Origin: Dehalococcoidia bacterium
GTDB lineage: Bacteria > Chloroflexota > Dehalococcoidia > Lucifugimonadales > Australimonadaceae
Assembly (NCBI GenBank): GCA_021296055.1
Contig: JAGWBE010000041.1
Location: forward strand, 1-15,446
Length of the DNA stretch: 15,446 bases
Reading direction: 5' to 3'
Both the position numbers and the translations under genes were made by a program. Shown piece by piece: positions 6,252 to 12,505 of this stretch (position 1 is the first letter of the stretch; every line of letters begins with the position of its first letter). The notes beneath the pieces are model-generated. The model had not been told where the DNA came from and did no database searches. It worked only from the letters and a program-made list of their open reading frames with translations.

Positions 6252-7160
6252 TCAGAGGATGGCGAGGCCGACCGTGCCGCCCACGATCAGCACCGTCGAG
6301 ACCGCCTTGAGCAGCAGCGTGCTGCGGTCGAGCGGCTCGTTCAGCAGGTTCCAGTAGCGCGTGCTCAACGCCGTGGAGATGAAGAGCAGGAAGAGCGGGC
6401 GCGTCGAGTTCACCGCCGTAACCGGCGCGATCGGCCCGGTGGTGATAGAGCCGATGAGCGCCAGGCTCGCCAGCGGCGCGAGGATCCCCTCCGTGAACAC
6501 CATCATTCGCATCCCCGCCGCGTTGCGTAGATAGACGCGCGCCTCGCGGCCCGCCGCCCGCGTGTAGTTCACAAGGATGAGGCCGACGCCGAAGCCCAGC
6601 GACCGCCACCCGTTGTTCACCCAGATGGCCAGGTCGGCGCTGGCCTCCTTGTTGATGACGAAGCCGAGCGCCTGCGTGAACGCCGCCAGCAGCAGCGCCA
6701 ACGCCACGATGCCGGTCAGGAAGCCGCGCCGCCCAGGCGCGGGGTTGTAGCTCACCATCGCCGCACCGACCACCACCACTACGATGGCCGCCCACTGCCC
6801 CGGCGTAACCTCGTCGCCCAGGAAGCCCATCGCCAGCAGCGCCGCGAAGATGGGCGACGTGAGCCACAACGGCGTCGCGCGCGAAACGTCCACTCTGCTC
6901 AGCGCGAAGAAGAAGAGCGCCAGGCTGCTGCCGAGCACGATGCCCGAGGCGAAGGCCAATCCCGTGGCCCTCACGCTCTGGATGCCCTCGAACGGCAGGA
7001 TCACGGCGAGCACCAGCGCCGCGACCGCTATCTGCGTTACACCTACCAGCAGGTTGAACGGGCGCACGCTGGGGAAGTAGCGCAGCAGCATCCGCTTGTC
7101 CAATACGGACACCACCGAGAAGGCGCAGGCGCTTATCAGTCCGTAGATGAGCCAGTCCAT
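6252..7160 (-). CDS. DMT-superfamily (EamA-type) permease
   Basis: A 302-residue integral membrane protein with about ten hydrophobic helices arranged as two five-helix repeats, the layout of EamA/drug-metabolite transporter proteins. The first helix is WLIYGLISACAFSVVSVLDK. A mid-protein FLGDEVTPGQWAAIVVVVVGA segment matches the EamA repeat end (LGE-x4-Q-x2-G), and LNEPLDRSTLLLKAVSTVLIVGG repeats that pattern near the C terminus. It probably exports or takes up a small metabolite; the substrate is unknown. The frame is open upstream to 7328, but ATG 7160 begins just before the first helix and lies about 40 nt from a minus-strand TATCAT. No good Shine-Dalgarno sequence is visible. It is divergent from the M20 gene and convergent with the VOC gene. 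Confidence 0.85.
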   Translation of the reverse strand: MDWLIYGLISACAFSVVSVLDKRMLLRYFPSVRPFNLLVGVTQIAVAALVLAVILPFEGIQSVRATGLAFASGIVLGSSLALFFFALSRVDVSRATPLWLTSPIFAALLAMGFLGDEVTPGQWAAIVVVVVGAAMVSYNPAPGRRGFLTGIVALALLLAAFTQALGFVINKEASADLAIWVNNGWRSLGFGVGLILVNYTRAAGREARVYLRNAAGMRMMVFTEGILAPLASLALIGSITTGPIAPVTAVNSTRPLFLLFISTALSTRYWNLLNEPLDRSTLLLKAVSTVLIVGGTVGLAIL

Positions 7161-7207
7161 AGCAGCACAAAGGCGCGCCCGCCGCGTTGCGGGCGAGCCT
7201 GCGATTG

Positions 7208-7217
7208 ATGATAGCCT
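7208..7217. promoter_or_regulatory. Overlapping divergent -10 boxes between the DMT permease and M20 hydrolase genes
   Basis: The minus strand reads TATCAT at 7213-7208, serving the DMT gene at 7160. The plus strand reads TAGCCT at 7212-7217, serving the start at 7252. The two hexamers share the TA at 7212-7213. Implied leaders are about 41 nt (minus) and 28 nt (plus). The plus box is a weaker match to consensus. Confidence 0.45.
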
Positions 7218-7251
7218 ACGCGCCGACGCAGTCTGACCTGAGAGGCAGCCT

Positions 7252-7411
7252 ATGACCGCCGGATTCCCCGACCTGCCCATACGCCCCGACCGCATCCAAG
7301 CCGACCTAACAGCGCTCGAACGCTTCACCGACCCCGACCTGCCCTGGACGCGCCGCGCCTTCTCCCCTCAGTACTCGGCTTCCCGCGCGTGGCTCGCCTC
7401 GCGCATGCGTG
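7252..7411 (+). pseudogene. Frameshifted N-terminal part of the M20 hydantoinase/carbamoylase gene
   Basis: From ATG 7252 the frame encodes about 53 residues (RIQADLTALERF to ASRAWLASRMRA) typical of the N terminus of hydantoinase/carbamoylase-type amidases. After about 7405-7411 this frame turns into arginine-rich nonsense, while the family sequence resumes in the next frame at GTG 7409. Several residues usually present between RM and VRVDAAAN (the AGL segment) are also missing. This fits a small deletion of 3n+2 bases rather than a one-base error, but a sequencing or assembly error cannot be excluded. The upstream GAGAGG can serve as a ribosome binding site. Confidence 0.65.
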
Positions 7412-8500
7412 CGCGTCGACGCGGCGGCCAACCTCATCGGGCGGCGCGGCGGCCCCGGCGGGCGTGTCCTGATGCTCGGCTCCCACACCGACACGGTGGA
7501 GGCGGGCGGGCGCTTCGACGGCATCGTCGGCGTCGTCGGCGCCCTGGAAGTCGCGCGCTGCCTGAACGAGGCTGGCGTGGAACTCTCCCTTCCACTGGAG
7601 GTGGTCGACTTCCTGTGCGAGGAGCCGACCATCGTGAACCTCAGCCCCCTGGGCAGCCGCATCATGGCGGGGAACCTGACCGGCGAACACTTTGGCGGCG
7701 CGGTCACCCCCTTCGGCGACGCGCTCACCGACGCCATCGACGCGCTCGGCGGGGACAGCGCCAACGTGGAGGCCGCCCGCCGCAGCCTGGGCGAGATTGC
7801 CGGCTACCTCGAGCTGCACATCGAGCAAGGCGTGGTGCTGGAGCGCGAATCGCTCGCCATCGGCGTCGTAACCTCCATCGCCGCCCCCTGCCGCGCCCGC
7901 GTCTCCCTGACGGGCGTGGCCGACCACGCGGGCGCCACGCCGATGAACGAGCGGCGCGACGGGCTCGCGGGCGCCGCCGAACTGGTGCTCGCCGTCGAGC
8001 GCATCGCCCGCGCGCCGGACATGATCGAGGAGGGCGTCGGCACCGTCGGCTGGCTCTCCGTCAGCCCCAACATGGTCAACGTCATCCCCGGCCGCGTCGA
8101 CCTCACCGTCGAGGTGCGCTCCACCGACGCGGAGGCGCTCGCCATCGCCCGCCGCTCGGTGGACGAGGAGCTGCGCGCCATCGCCGACAGGCGCGGCCTC
8201 GAGCACACCGTCGAGTGGCAGCACGTGGAGCGGCCCGTGCCGCTGCCGGAGCATATGCAGGGCGCCGTCGCCCAGGCGTGCGAAGACCTAGGCTTTCCCG
8301 TCCGCCGCTTACCTAGCCGCGCCTCCCACGACGCCGCGCGCCTCGCGCCCGTCGCTCCGGCGGGGATGGTCTTCATCCGCTGCAAAGAGGGACGCAGCCA
8401 CTGCCCGGAGGAGTGGGCCGACCTCGACGACATCGTTCAGGGCGCACGAGTGCTCGGTCAAGCGCTCTTCCGCGTCGATGAGATGGCGCGCAACGCATGA
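7409..8500 (+). CDS. Zn-dependent hydantoinase/carbamoylase family amidase (M20), main body
   Basis: The 363-residue frame starting at GTG 7409 holds the catalytic part of an M20-family N-carbamoyl-amino-acid hydrolase/allantoate amidohydrolase-like enzyme. Metal ligands are recognisable in this numbering: GSHTDTV (His26), GRFDG (Asp37), CEE (Glu71-Glu72), ELHIEQG (His137), and near the C terminus SRASHDAARL and GRSHCPEEW. The GVADHAGATPM segment (169-179) is the start of the dimerisation lid. Such enzymes hydrolyse N-carbamoyl or ureido groups of amino-acid derivatives. About 53 N-terminal residues are in another frame (7252-7411), so the complete enzyme needs either frame repair or a naturally short product. 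The stop overlaps the next start as ATGA, indicating translational coupling to the alpha/beta hydrolase. Confidence 0.82.
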   Translation: MRVDAAANLIGRRGGPGGRVLMLGSHTDTVEAGGRFDGIVGVVGALEVARCLNEAGVELSLPLEVVDFLCEEPTIVNLSPLGSRIMAGNLTGEHFGGAVTPFGDALTDAIDALGGDSANVEAARRSLGEIAGYLELHIEQGVVLERESLAIGVVTSIAAPCRARVSLTGVADHAGATPMNERRDGLAGAAELVLAVERIARAPDMIEEGVGTVGWLSVSPNMVNVIPGRVDLTVEVRSTDAEALAIARRSVDEELRAIADRRGLEHTVEWQHVERPVPLPEHMQGAVAQACEDLGFPVRRLPSRASHDAARLAPVAPAGMVFIRCKEGRSHCPEEWADLDDIVQGARVLGQALFRVDEMARNA

Positions 8501-9318
8501 GCACGAACTTCCCAACCGACCATTTCTTCCACAGCCGCGGCGCCCGCCTCCACTACGTGGACTGGGGCGGCGAGGGACGCCCCGTCGTCCTGCTCCACGG
8601 GCTCCAAGACACCGCCCGCAACTGGGACCACGTCGCCGCCGCGCTGCGCTCCCGCCACCGCGTCTACGCCCTCGACGCGCGCGGCCACGGCGACAGCGAG
8701 TGGGTGTCCGGCCGCTACCAGTTCGAGCACTACGTCGGCGAGGTTGGCGACTTCCTCGCCGAGATCGACGCGCAGAACGCGGTGCTCGTCGGCCACTCCG
8801 CAGGCGGCAAGTACGCCTTCTCCCACGCCGCCGCCGACCCCTCCCGCGTCGCCGGAATCGTCATCGTCGATATGGACCCCGACGCGGTGAACCCAGGCTC
8901 CGGCGATATGTTCGTCCGCTACCGCGCCGAGGGCGACGAGTGGGACGACCTGGACGCGGTCGTGGAGCGCCTGCGCTCGCGCGAGCCCAACACGAACGAG
9001 GAACTCCTGCGCCACGTCGCCCGAGTGATGACCAAGCCGCTGCCCGACGGACGCTTGCTCTGGAAGCGCGACCGTCAGGTAATCTTGGAGTACGAGCGCC
9101 CCGACGCGTGGGCGACGCTGCCCAAGGTGGGCGTCCACACGCTCATCATCCGCGGCGCCGATTCGCCGCTGCTGCGCCGCGACGTGGCCGAACGCATGGC
9201 GGCGGCCATCCCGTACTGCGCCATGGTGGAGATCCCCAACGGCGGCCACTGGTGCCTCGACGAGAACCCGTCGGCGTTCCTCGCGGCGCTAGGCGCGTTT
9301 CTGGACGGGCTCCCCTAG
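8497..9318 (+). CDS. Alpha/beta hydrolase
   Basis: A 273-residue alpha/beta-hydrolase fold protein. Motifs in order are VVLLHGLQDTARNW with oxyanion HG (34-35), LDARGHGDSEW (59-69), the nucleophile elbow GHSAGG with Ser101, a probable acid Asp222 in RGADSPLL, and catalytic His251 in NGGHW. The pattern suits esterases, C-C bond hydrolases or haloperoxidase-like enzymes; no substrate can be assigned. The ATG overlaps the preceding M20 gene stop (ATGA), so the two are very likely co-translated and may act on the same catabolite (inference). If the upstream frameshift stops ribosomes early, expression of this gene could also drop. Confidence 0.9.
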   Translation: MSTNFPTDHFFHSRGARLHYVDWGGEGRPVVLLHGLQDTARNWDHVAAALRSRHRVYALDARGHGDSEWVSGRYQFEHYVGEVGDFLAEIDAQNAVLVGHSAGGKYAFSHAAADPSRVAGIVIVDMDPDAVNPGSGDMFVRYRAEGDEWDDLDAVVERLRSREPNTNEELLRHVARVMTKPLPDGRLLWKRDRQVILEYERPDAWATLPKVGVHTLIIRGADSPLLRRDVAERMAAAIPYCAMVEIPNGGHWCLDENPSAFLAALGAFLDGLP

Positions 9319-9327
9319 CCACCACTG

Positions 9328-9336
9328 TGCTATCTT
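9328..9336 (+). promoter_or_regulatory. Extended -10 promoter (TGcTATCTT), leaderless start
   Basis: TG-C-TATCTT is an extended -10 element. Only seven bases (9337-9343) separate it from ATG 9344, and no Shine-Dalgarno sequence fits in that gap. Transcription would begin at or next to the start codon, giving a leaderless message. No -35 is visible. Confidence 0.55.
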
Positions 9337-9343
9337 CCCCGCT

Positions 9344-9961
9344 ATGGCGGATGACCTAGACAGCGCGAGGGAGGCGTTCCGCACTTCGGTGCGGTGCTTC
9401 GTCGAGACGCTCGAGCGCGTGCCTGACGACGCTTGGGACAAGCCGGGGCTTGGCGAGTGGAGCATCCGCGAGCTGGCGGCGCACGTCGTCAGGATGCTCG
9501 AACGCATCCCCGAGTACGCCGCGCAGCCCGCGCCCGTGGACACGGAGAGCGCCGCCGCCTACTACCTGCGCGCCATGTCCACCCCGGGCGTGAACGAGCG
9601 GATCGCCAAAGGGGCGCGCGAGAGCGTCGGCCTGCTCGGCGCAGACCCCGCCGTCGCCGCGCGCGCCATCGGCGAGCGGACACTGGCCGCGATCGACGTG
9701 CTCGACGCCGAGGCCTCCGCCTCGACTCCCTTCGGAACGGTGGGAATCACCAACTACCTTGCGACGCGCGTCTTGGAGGTCGCCCTTCACACGCTGGACG
9801 TCGCCCGCGCCGCCGGGGTCGCCGTTGCGCTCCCGCCGGACGCGCTCGGCTTCACGCTGCGCCTCTTGGCGGACATCGCCGCTGCGCGCGGCGACGGCGA
9901 CACGCTTGCGCTCGCCCTGAGCGGACGGACGCCGCTGCCCGGCGGCTACAGCGTCCTCTGA
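9344..9961 (+). CDS. Maleylpyruvate isomerase / DinB-like family protein
   Basis: A 205-residue four-helix-bundle protein of the DinB/maleylpyruvate-isomerase N-terminal type. GLGEWSIRELAAHVVRM contains His47, and the later helix TRVLEVALHTLDVARAAG contains Glu145, His149 and Asp152. Together these resemble the metal triad and the characteristic E-x3-H-x2-D signature of the family. In Actinobacteria several relatives use mycothiol as cofactor; nothing in this window shows which thiol is used here. The start is ATG 9344, seven bases after an extended -10 box, so the mRNA is probably leaderless. It is convergent with tag, 11 bp away. Physiological role is unknown. Confidence 0.75.
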   Translation: MADDLDSAREAFRTSVRCFVETLERVPDDAWDKPGLGEWSIRELAAHVVRMLERIPEYAAQPAPVDTESAAAYYLRAMSTPGVNERIAKGARESVGLLGADPAVAARAIGERTLAAIDVLDAEASASTPFGTVGITNYLATRVLEVALHTLDVARAAGVAVALPPDALGFTLRLLADIAAARGDGDTLALALSGRTPLPGGYSVL

Positions 9962-9972
9962 GGTAGCCGCGC

Positions 9973-10545
9973 CTAGCTCTGCGCGCGGAAGCAGTCCGCC
10001 GTGTGGTCGTCCACCATCCCCACCGCTTGCATGAAGGCGTAGCAGATGGTCGCGCCTACGAATCGAAACCCTTCCCGCTTCAGCGCCTTCGCCATCGCCT
10101 CCGCCTCCGACGAGGTGGCGGGGAAGACGCCGGGCGGTCTGCGCTCCGCCCGCAGCGGCGCGCGGCCTACGAATCCCCACAGGTAGGCGGCCAGGGAGCC
10201 GTGCGCCGTCCGGACGGCCAGCACACGCTCCGCATTGGAGATTGCCGCCTCCACCTTGGCGCGGTTGCGCACGATGGCCGCGTCGCCCAGCAGCCGCTCC
10301 ACGTCCGCCGGCGTGAACGCGGCCACACGCGCCGGGTCGAACCCGGCGAACAGACGGCGGTAGCCCTCGCGCTTGTGGAGGATCGTCCGCCACGCCAGCC
10401 CCGCCTGCGCCCCCTCCAACGTCAGCATCTCGAACAGCCGCACGTCGTCGTGCTCGGGCGTGCCCCACTCCTCATCGTGGTAGCGCCTCATCAGCACGTC
10501 GCTGCCTTGCGCCCACGCGCACCGCTGCGGCTCCATGTCCGTCAT
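9973..10545 (-). CDS. tag: DNA-3-methyladenine glycosylase I
   Basis: A 190-residue protein matching Tag, the base-excision-repair glycosylase that removes 3-methyladenine from alkylated DNA. It has RCAW with Cys9, YHDEEWG with His23, the LFEMLTLEGAQAGLAWRTILHKREGYR helix-hairpin region, and the C-terminal DDHTADC with His181 and Cys185. These four residues correspond to the zinc-binding Cys/His/His/Cys set of Tag. ATG 10545 has AGGAGG upstream. The open frame extends to 10638, but that extension crosses the promoter and runs into recO, so it is rejected. It is divergent from recO with overlapping -10 boxes, placing two DNA-repair genes on one promoter region. It converges on the DinB-like gene. 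Confidence 0.95.
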   Translation of the reverse strand: MTDMEPQRCAWAQGSDVLMRRYHDEEWGTPEHDDVRLFEMLTLEGAQAGLAWRTILHKREGYRRLFAGFDPARVAAFTPADVERLLGDAAIVRNRAKVEAAISNAERVLAVRTAHGSLAAYLWGFVGRAPLRAERRPPGVFPATSSEAEAMAKALKREGFRFVGATICYAFMQAVGMVDDHTADCFRAQS

Positions 10546-10572
10546 CGCCGCCTCCTGGCGAAAGGGAGCGCG

Positions 10573-10582
10573 ATTGTAGACT
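10573..10582. promoter_or_regulatory. Overlapping divergent -10 boxes between tag and recO
   Basis: The minus strand reads TACAAT at 10578-10573 for tag (leader about 21 nt, containing AGGAGG). The plus strand reads TAGACT at 10577-10582 for recO (leader about 16 nt, containing GAGGAG). The hexamers share the TA at 10577-10578, the same geometry as at 7208-7217. No LexA-type palindrome is seen here. Confidence 0.6.
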
Positions 10583-10604
10583 AGCCGCCGAGGAGAAGCG
10601 CGCC

Positions 10605-11408
10605 ATGCCAAGCAGGCCGGGCCCAAGCGCACGCCCAAAGTCGTACAGCACGGACGCGATCGTCCTGCGCTCAGTGGACGAGGGCGAGGCCGACCGCCGC
10701 ATCACGCTGCTCACGCCCGGCTGGGGCAAGGCGCAGGCGTACGTTCGCGGCGCGCGGCGCATCACCAGCCGCCTCGGCGGACACCTCGACGTCCTCAACC
10801 ACAGCCGTGTCAGCCTCGCGGTCGGCGCGCGCTGGAACGTCGTAACCGGCGCCGAGTCCATCGCCTCCTTCGGGCGCCTCAAGCAAGACCTCGACCGCAT
10901 CGCCGCCGCCCTCTACCTCGCCGAGCTGACAGGCGCGATGCTGCCGGAGGAAGCGCCGCATCCCGCCGCCTATCGACTGCTGCTCGACGCGCTGCGCGCC
11001 ATCGACGGGGGCGCGGCGGACGACCGCCTCACCGCCCGCTACCTCGAGCTCCGCCTGCTGGAGGACACGGGCTATATGCCGGAGCTCAGCGTCTGCGTCG
11101 TATGCGGGCGCGCCGTAGAACCCGACCGCCACCGCTTCGCGCCCGATATGGGCGGCGTTACTTGCGACGCCTGCGCCGTCTCCCAAGGGCGGGCGCTGCC
11201 GCTGTCGCTCTCGGCGCTCAAGGTGCTGCGCCATTTCGCGCGGAGCGGCATGGCGCAGGGAACGGCGATCAGCGCGTCGCCCGCGCTGCTGACCGAGCTG
11301 GAGATGCTGCTTCTCTCCTGCATCCACGCCGTGCTCGACCGCGACACTGCTTCCGGCGTGTTCATCGGCCATCTCCGCGACATGCGCCGCCGCCCCCCGC
11401 GCTATTAG
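10605..11408 (+). CDS. recO: DNA repair protein RecO
   Basis: A 267-residue RecO: an N-terminal OB fold (TDAIVLRSVDEGEADRRITLLTPGWGKAQAYVRGARR, 16-52), a helical middle, and a zinc finger with Cys164, Cys167, Cys187 and Cys190 (CVVC...CDAC). RecO works with RecF/RecR to load RecA onto SSB-coated gaps and anneals single strands. Length and domain order are normal for Gram-positive type RecO with an intact four-Cys finger. ATG 10605 has GAGGAG eight bases upstream and the TAGACT -10 box at 10577-10582. The gene is divergent from tag and followed by a small membrane protein and lexA on the same strand, giving a repair-themed neighbourhood. Confidence 0.95.
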   Translation: MPSRPGPSARPKSYSTDAIVLRSVDEGEADRRITLLTPGWGKAQAYVRGARRITSRLGGHLDVLNHSRVSLAVGARWNVVTGAESIASFGRLKQDLDRIAAALYLAELTGAMLPEEAPHPAAYRLLLDALRAIDGGAADDRLTARYLELRLLEDTGYMPELSVCVVCGRAVEPDRHRFAPDMGGVTCDACAVSQGRALPLSLSALKVLRHFARSGMAQGTAISASPALLTELEMLLLSCIHAVLDRDTASGVFIGHLRDMRRRPPRY

Positions 11409-11422
11409 CGCCCCGCTGCGCG

Positions 11423-11428
11423 TACACT
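11423..11428 (+). promoter_or_regulatory. -10 box (TACACT) for the small membrane protein
   Basis: TACACT lies 8 nt before an out-of-frame ATG (11437) and 31 nt before the chosen start at 11460. The implied leader of about 24 nt contains GGGAGG at 11444-11449, consistent with initiation at 11460. Confidence 0.45.
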
Positions 11429-11459
11429 CTCCTCGAATGGACTGGGAGGCCGCGCGCCG

Positions 11460-11798
11460 ATGCGTCAGACGGCGATGCTCATCGCACTCTTCGGGGCGGC
11501 GCTCGGCCTGGCCGGAGCGCTCACCGCGCTGTTCGTCGGAAGCGTCGGGCTGGTGGCGGGGGGCGGCGGAGAGGCGGCGAACCAGACGCTGCGCGGCGCG
11601 GGCGGCCTCGCGGCGTGCAGCGCGGCGGCGGGAGGCGGGATCGGCGCGCTCGCCAGGCCGCGCCTCGCGGCGCTGGTCATCGCGGCGGCGGCGCTGGGCG
11701 GCCTTGCCGCCACCCTCTACTTCCTGCCCGCCTCTGTCCTGCTGCTCGCCGCCGCCTACGCCGCAGCCCGCGCCGACGATGCGACAAAGGCGCCTTGA
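11460..11798 (+). CDS. Small multi-pass membrane protein of unknown function
   Basis: A 112-residue, very hydrophobic protein with about four predicted helices (roughly 5-33, 46-63, 68-86 and 88-103), Ala/Gly/Leu-rich, with a short polar C terminus ARADDATKAP. I do not recognise a family; small DUF4064-like membrane proteins have a comparable look, but no diagnostic motif is visible. The start at 11460 is supported by GGGAGG ten bases upstream and by the hydrophobic profile. The alternative frame from 11437 is Arg/Ser/Pro-rich and looks like a shadow. It sits between recO and lexA and appears to have its own promoter, so a functional link with either is unproven. Confidence 0.6.
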   Translation: MRQTAMLIALFGAALGLAGALTALFVGSVGLVAGGGGEAANQTLRGAGGLAACSAAAGGGIGALARPRLAALVIAAAALGGLAATLYFLPASVLLLAAAYAAARADDATKAP

Positions 11799-11818
11799 CG
11801 CGCACGCGCGATCTATGA

Positions 11819-11840
11819 GAACGTGGGCGAACAAACGTTC
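11819..11840 (+). promoter_or_regulatory. LexA operator (SOS box) upstream of lexA
   Basis: The core CGAACAAACGTTC at 11828-11840 contains the inverted repeat GAAC-N4-GTTC, the Gram-positive type LexA box. A further GAAC half-site begins at 11819, exactly 10 bp (one helical turn) upstream of the core GAAC at 11829. The core ends 12 bp before the preferred lexA ATG at 11853, where a bound repressor would block transcription or promoter clearance. A possible -10 TATGAG (11814-11819) lies immediately upstream. This supports autoregulation. Confidence 0.85.
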
Positions 11841-11852
11841 ATAGGAGCGCCT

Positions 11853-12497
11853 ATGTCCCCTTCGACGCGTCAGAACCAGATACTCGCATTCATCCGCAAG
11901 TACCACGCCGAGCGCCGCTTTATGCCGTCGGTGCGCGACATCCAGGCCGCTTGCGGCATCAGCTCCACCTCCGTCGTCGACTACAACCTGCGCATCCTCC
12001 AGCGCGAGGGCTACGTCCGCCGCGCCGACGGCATCTCGCGCGGCCTCGAGCTGACGCACGACGCCCCGGCCGTGCGGGCGCCCGAGGTGATCAGCGTGCC
12101 GCTGCTCGGCAACATCGCCGCGGGCGCCCCCTTGCCCGTCGCCACGCCCGACGGCTGGCAGTCGGAGGACGCCGAGCGCGTCTCGCTGCCGCTGGAGATG
12201 ACGCCGCGGGGCAGCGACGAGCTGTTCGCGCTGCGCGTGAAGGGGCAGTCGATGATTGACGCGCTGATCGACGACGGCGACGTGGTGGTGCTGCGCGCCG
12301 CCCGGACGGCGAACAACGGCGAGATGGTCGCCGCATGGCTAGTGGCGGAAGAGGAGACGACGCTCAAGCGCATCTACTTCGAGGGCGCGCGCGTGCGCCT
12401 TGAGCCGGCCAACACGCAGATGCGCCCCATCGTCGTCCCCGCCGACAACGTGCAGGTGCACGGCAAGCTGGTGGCGGTGATCCGCCGCCTCGACTGA
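11853..12497 (+). CDS. lexA: LexA repressor (SOS regulator, S24 self-cleaving protease)
   Basis: A 214-residue LexA. The N-terminal winged helix-turn-helix (TRQNQILAFIRKYHAERRFMPSVRDIQAACGISSTSVVDYNL) recognises the SOS box. The self-cleavage site is Ala90-Gly91 in NIAAGAP. The catalytic dyad is Ser133 in KGQSMID and Lys172 in TLKRIYF. Upon RecA-ssDNA stimulation it cleaves itself and derepresses repair genes. The frame can be extended to GTG 11823, but ATG 11853 is preferred: AGGAG lies just upstream, homology begins at the MSPSTRQNQI region, and the longer form would place the operator inside the gene. The operator at 11828-11840 indicates negative autoregulation. It is convergent with the MFS gene, 8 bp apart. 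Confidence 0.96.
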   Translation: MSPSTRQNQILAFIRKYHAERRFMPSVRDIQAACGISSTSVVDYNLRILQREGYVRRADGISRGLELTHDAPAVRAPEVISVPLLGNIAAGAPLPVATPDGWQSEDAERVSLPLEMTPRGSDELFALRVKGQSMIDALIDDGDVVVLRAARTANNGEMVAAWLVAEEETTLKRIYFEGARVRLEPANTQMRPIVVPADNVQVHGKLVAVIRRLD

Positions 12498-12505
12498 CGC
12501 GCGCT

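Noticed and set aside
10546..10638. ATG 10638 as the tag start
   Set aside because: The extension crosses the divergent promoter and enters recO. ATG 10545 has AGGAGG and matches the family N terminus.
11437..11844. Open frame from ATG 11437, placed 8 nt after a -10 box
   Set aside because: The product is Arg/Ser/Pro-rich, typical of an out-of-frame reading of GC-rich DNA. The overlapping frame from 11460 encodes a coherent membrane protein with a ribosome binding site.
11823..11852. GTG 11823 as the lexA start
   Set aside because: It would put the SOS operator inside the coding region and add residues without family support. ATG 11853 has AGGAG upstream.
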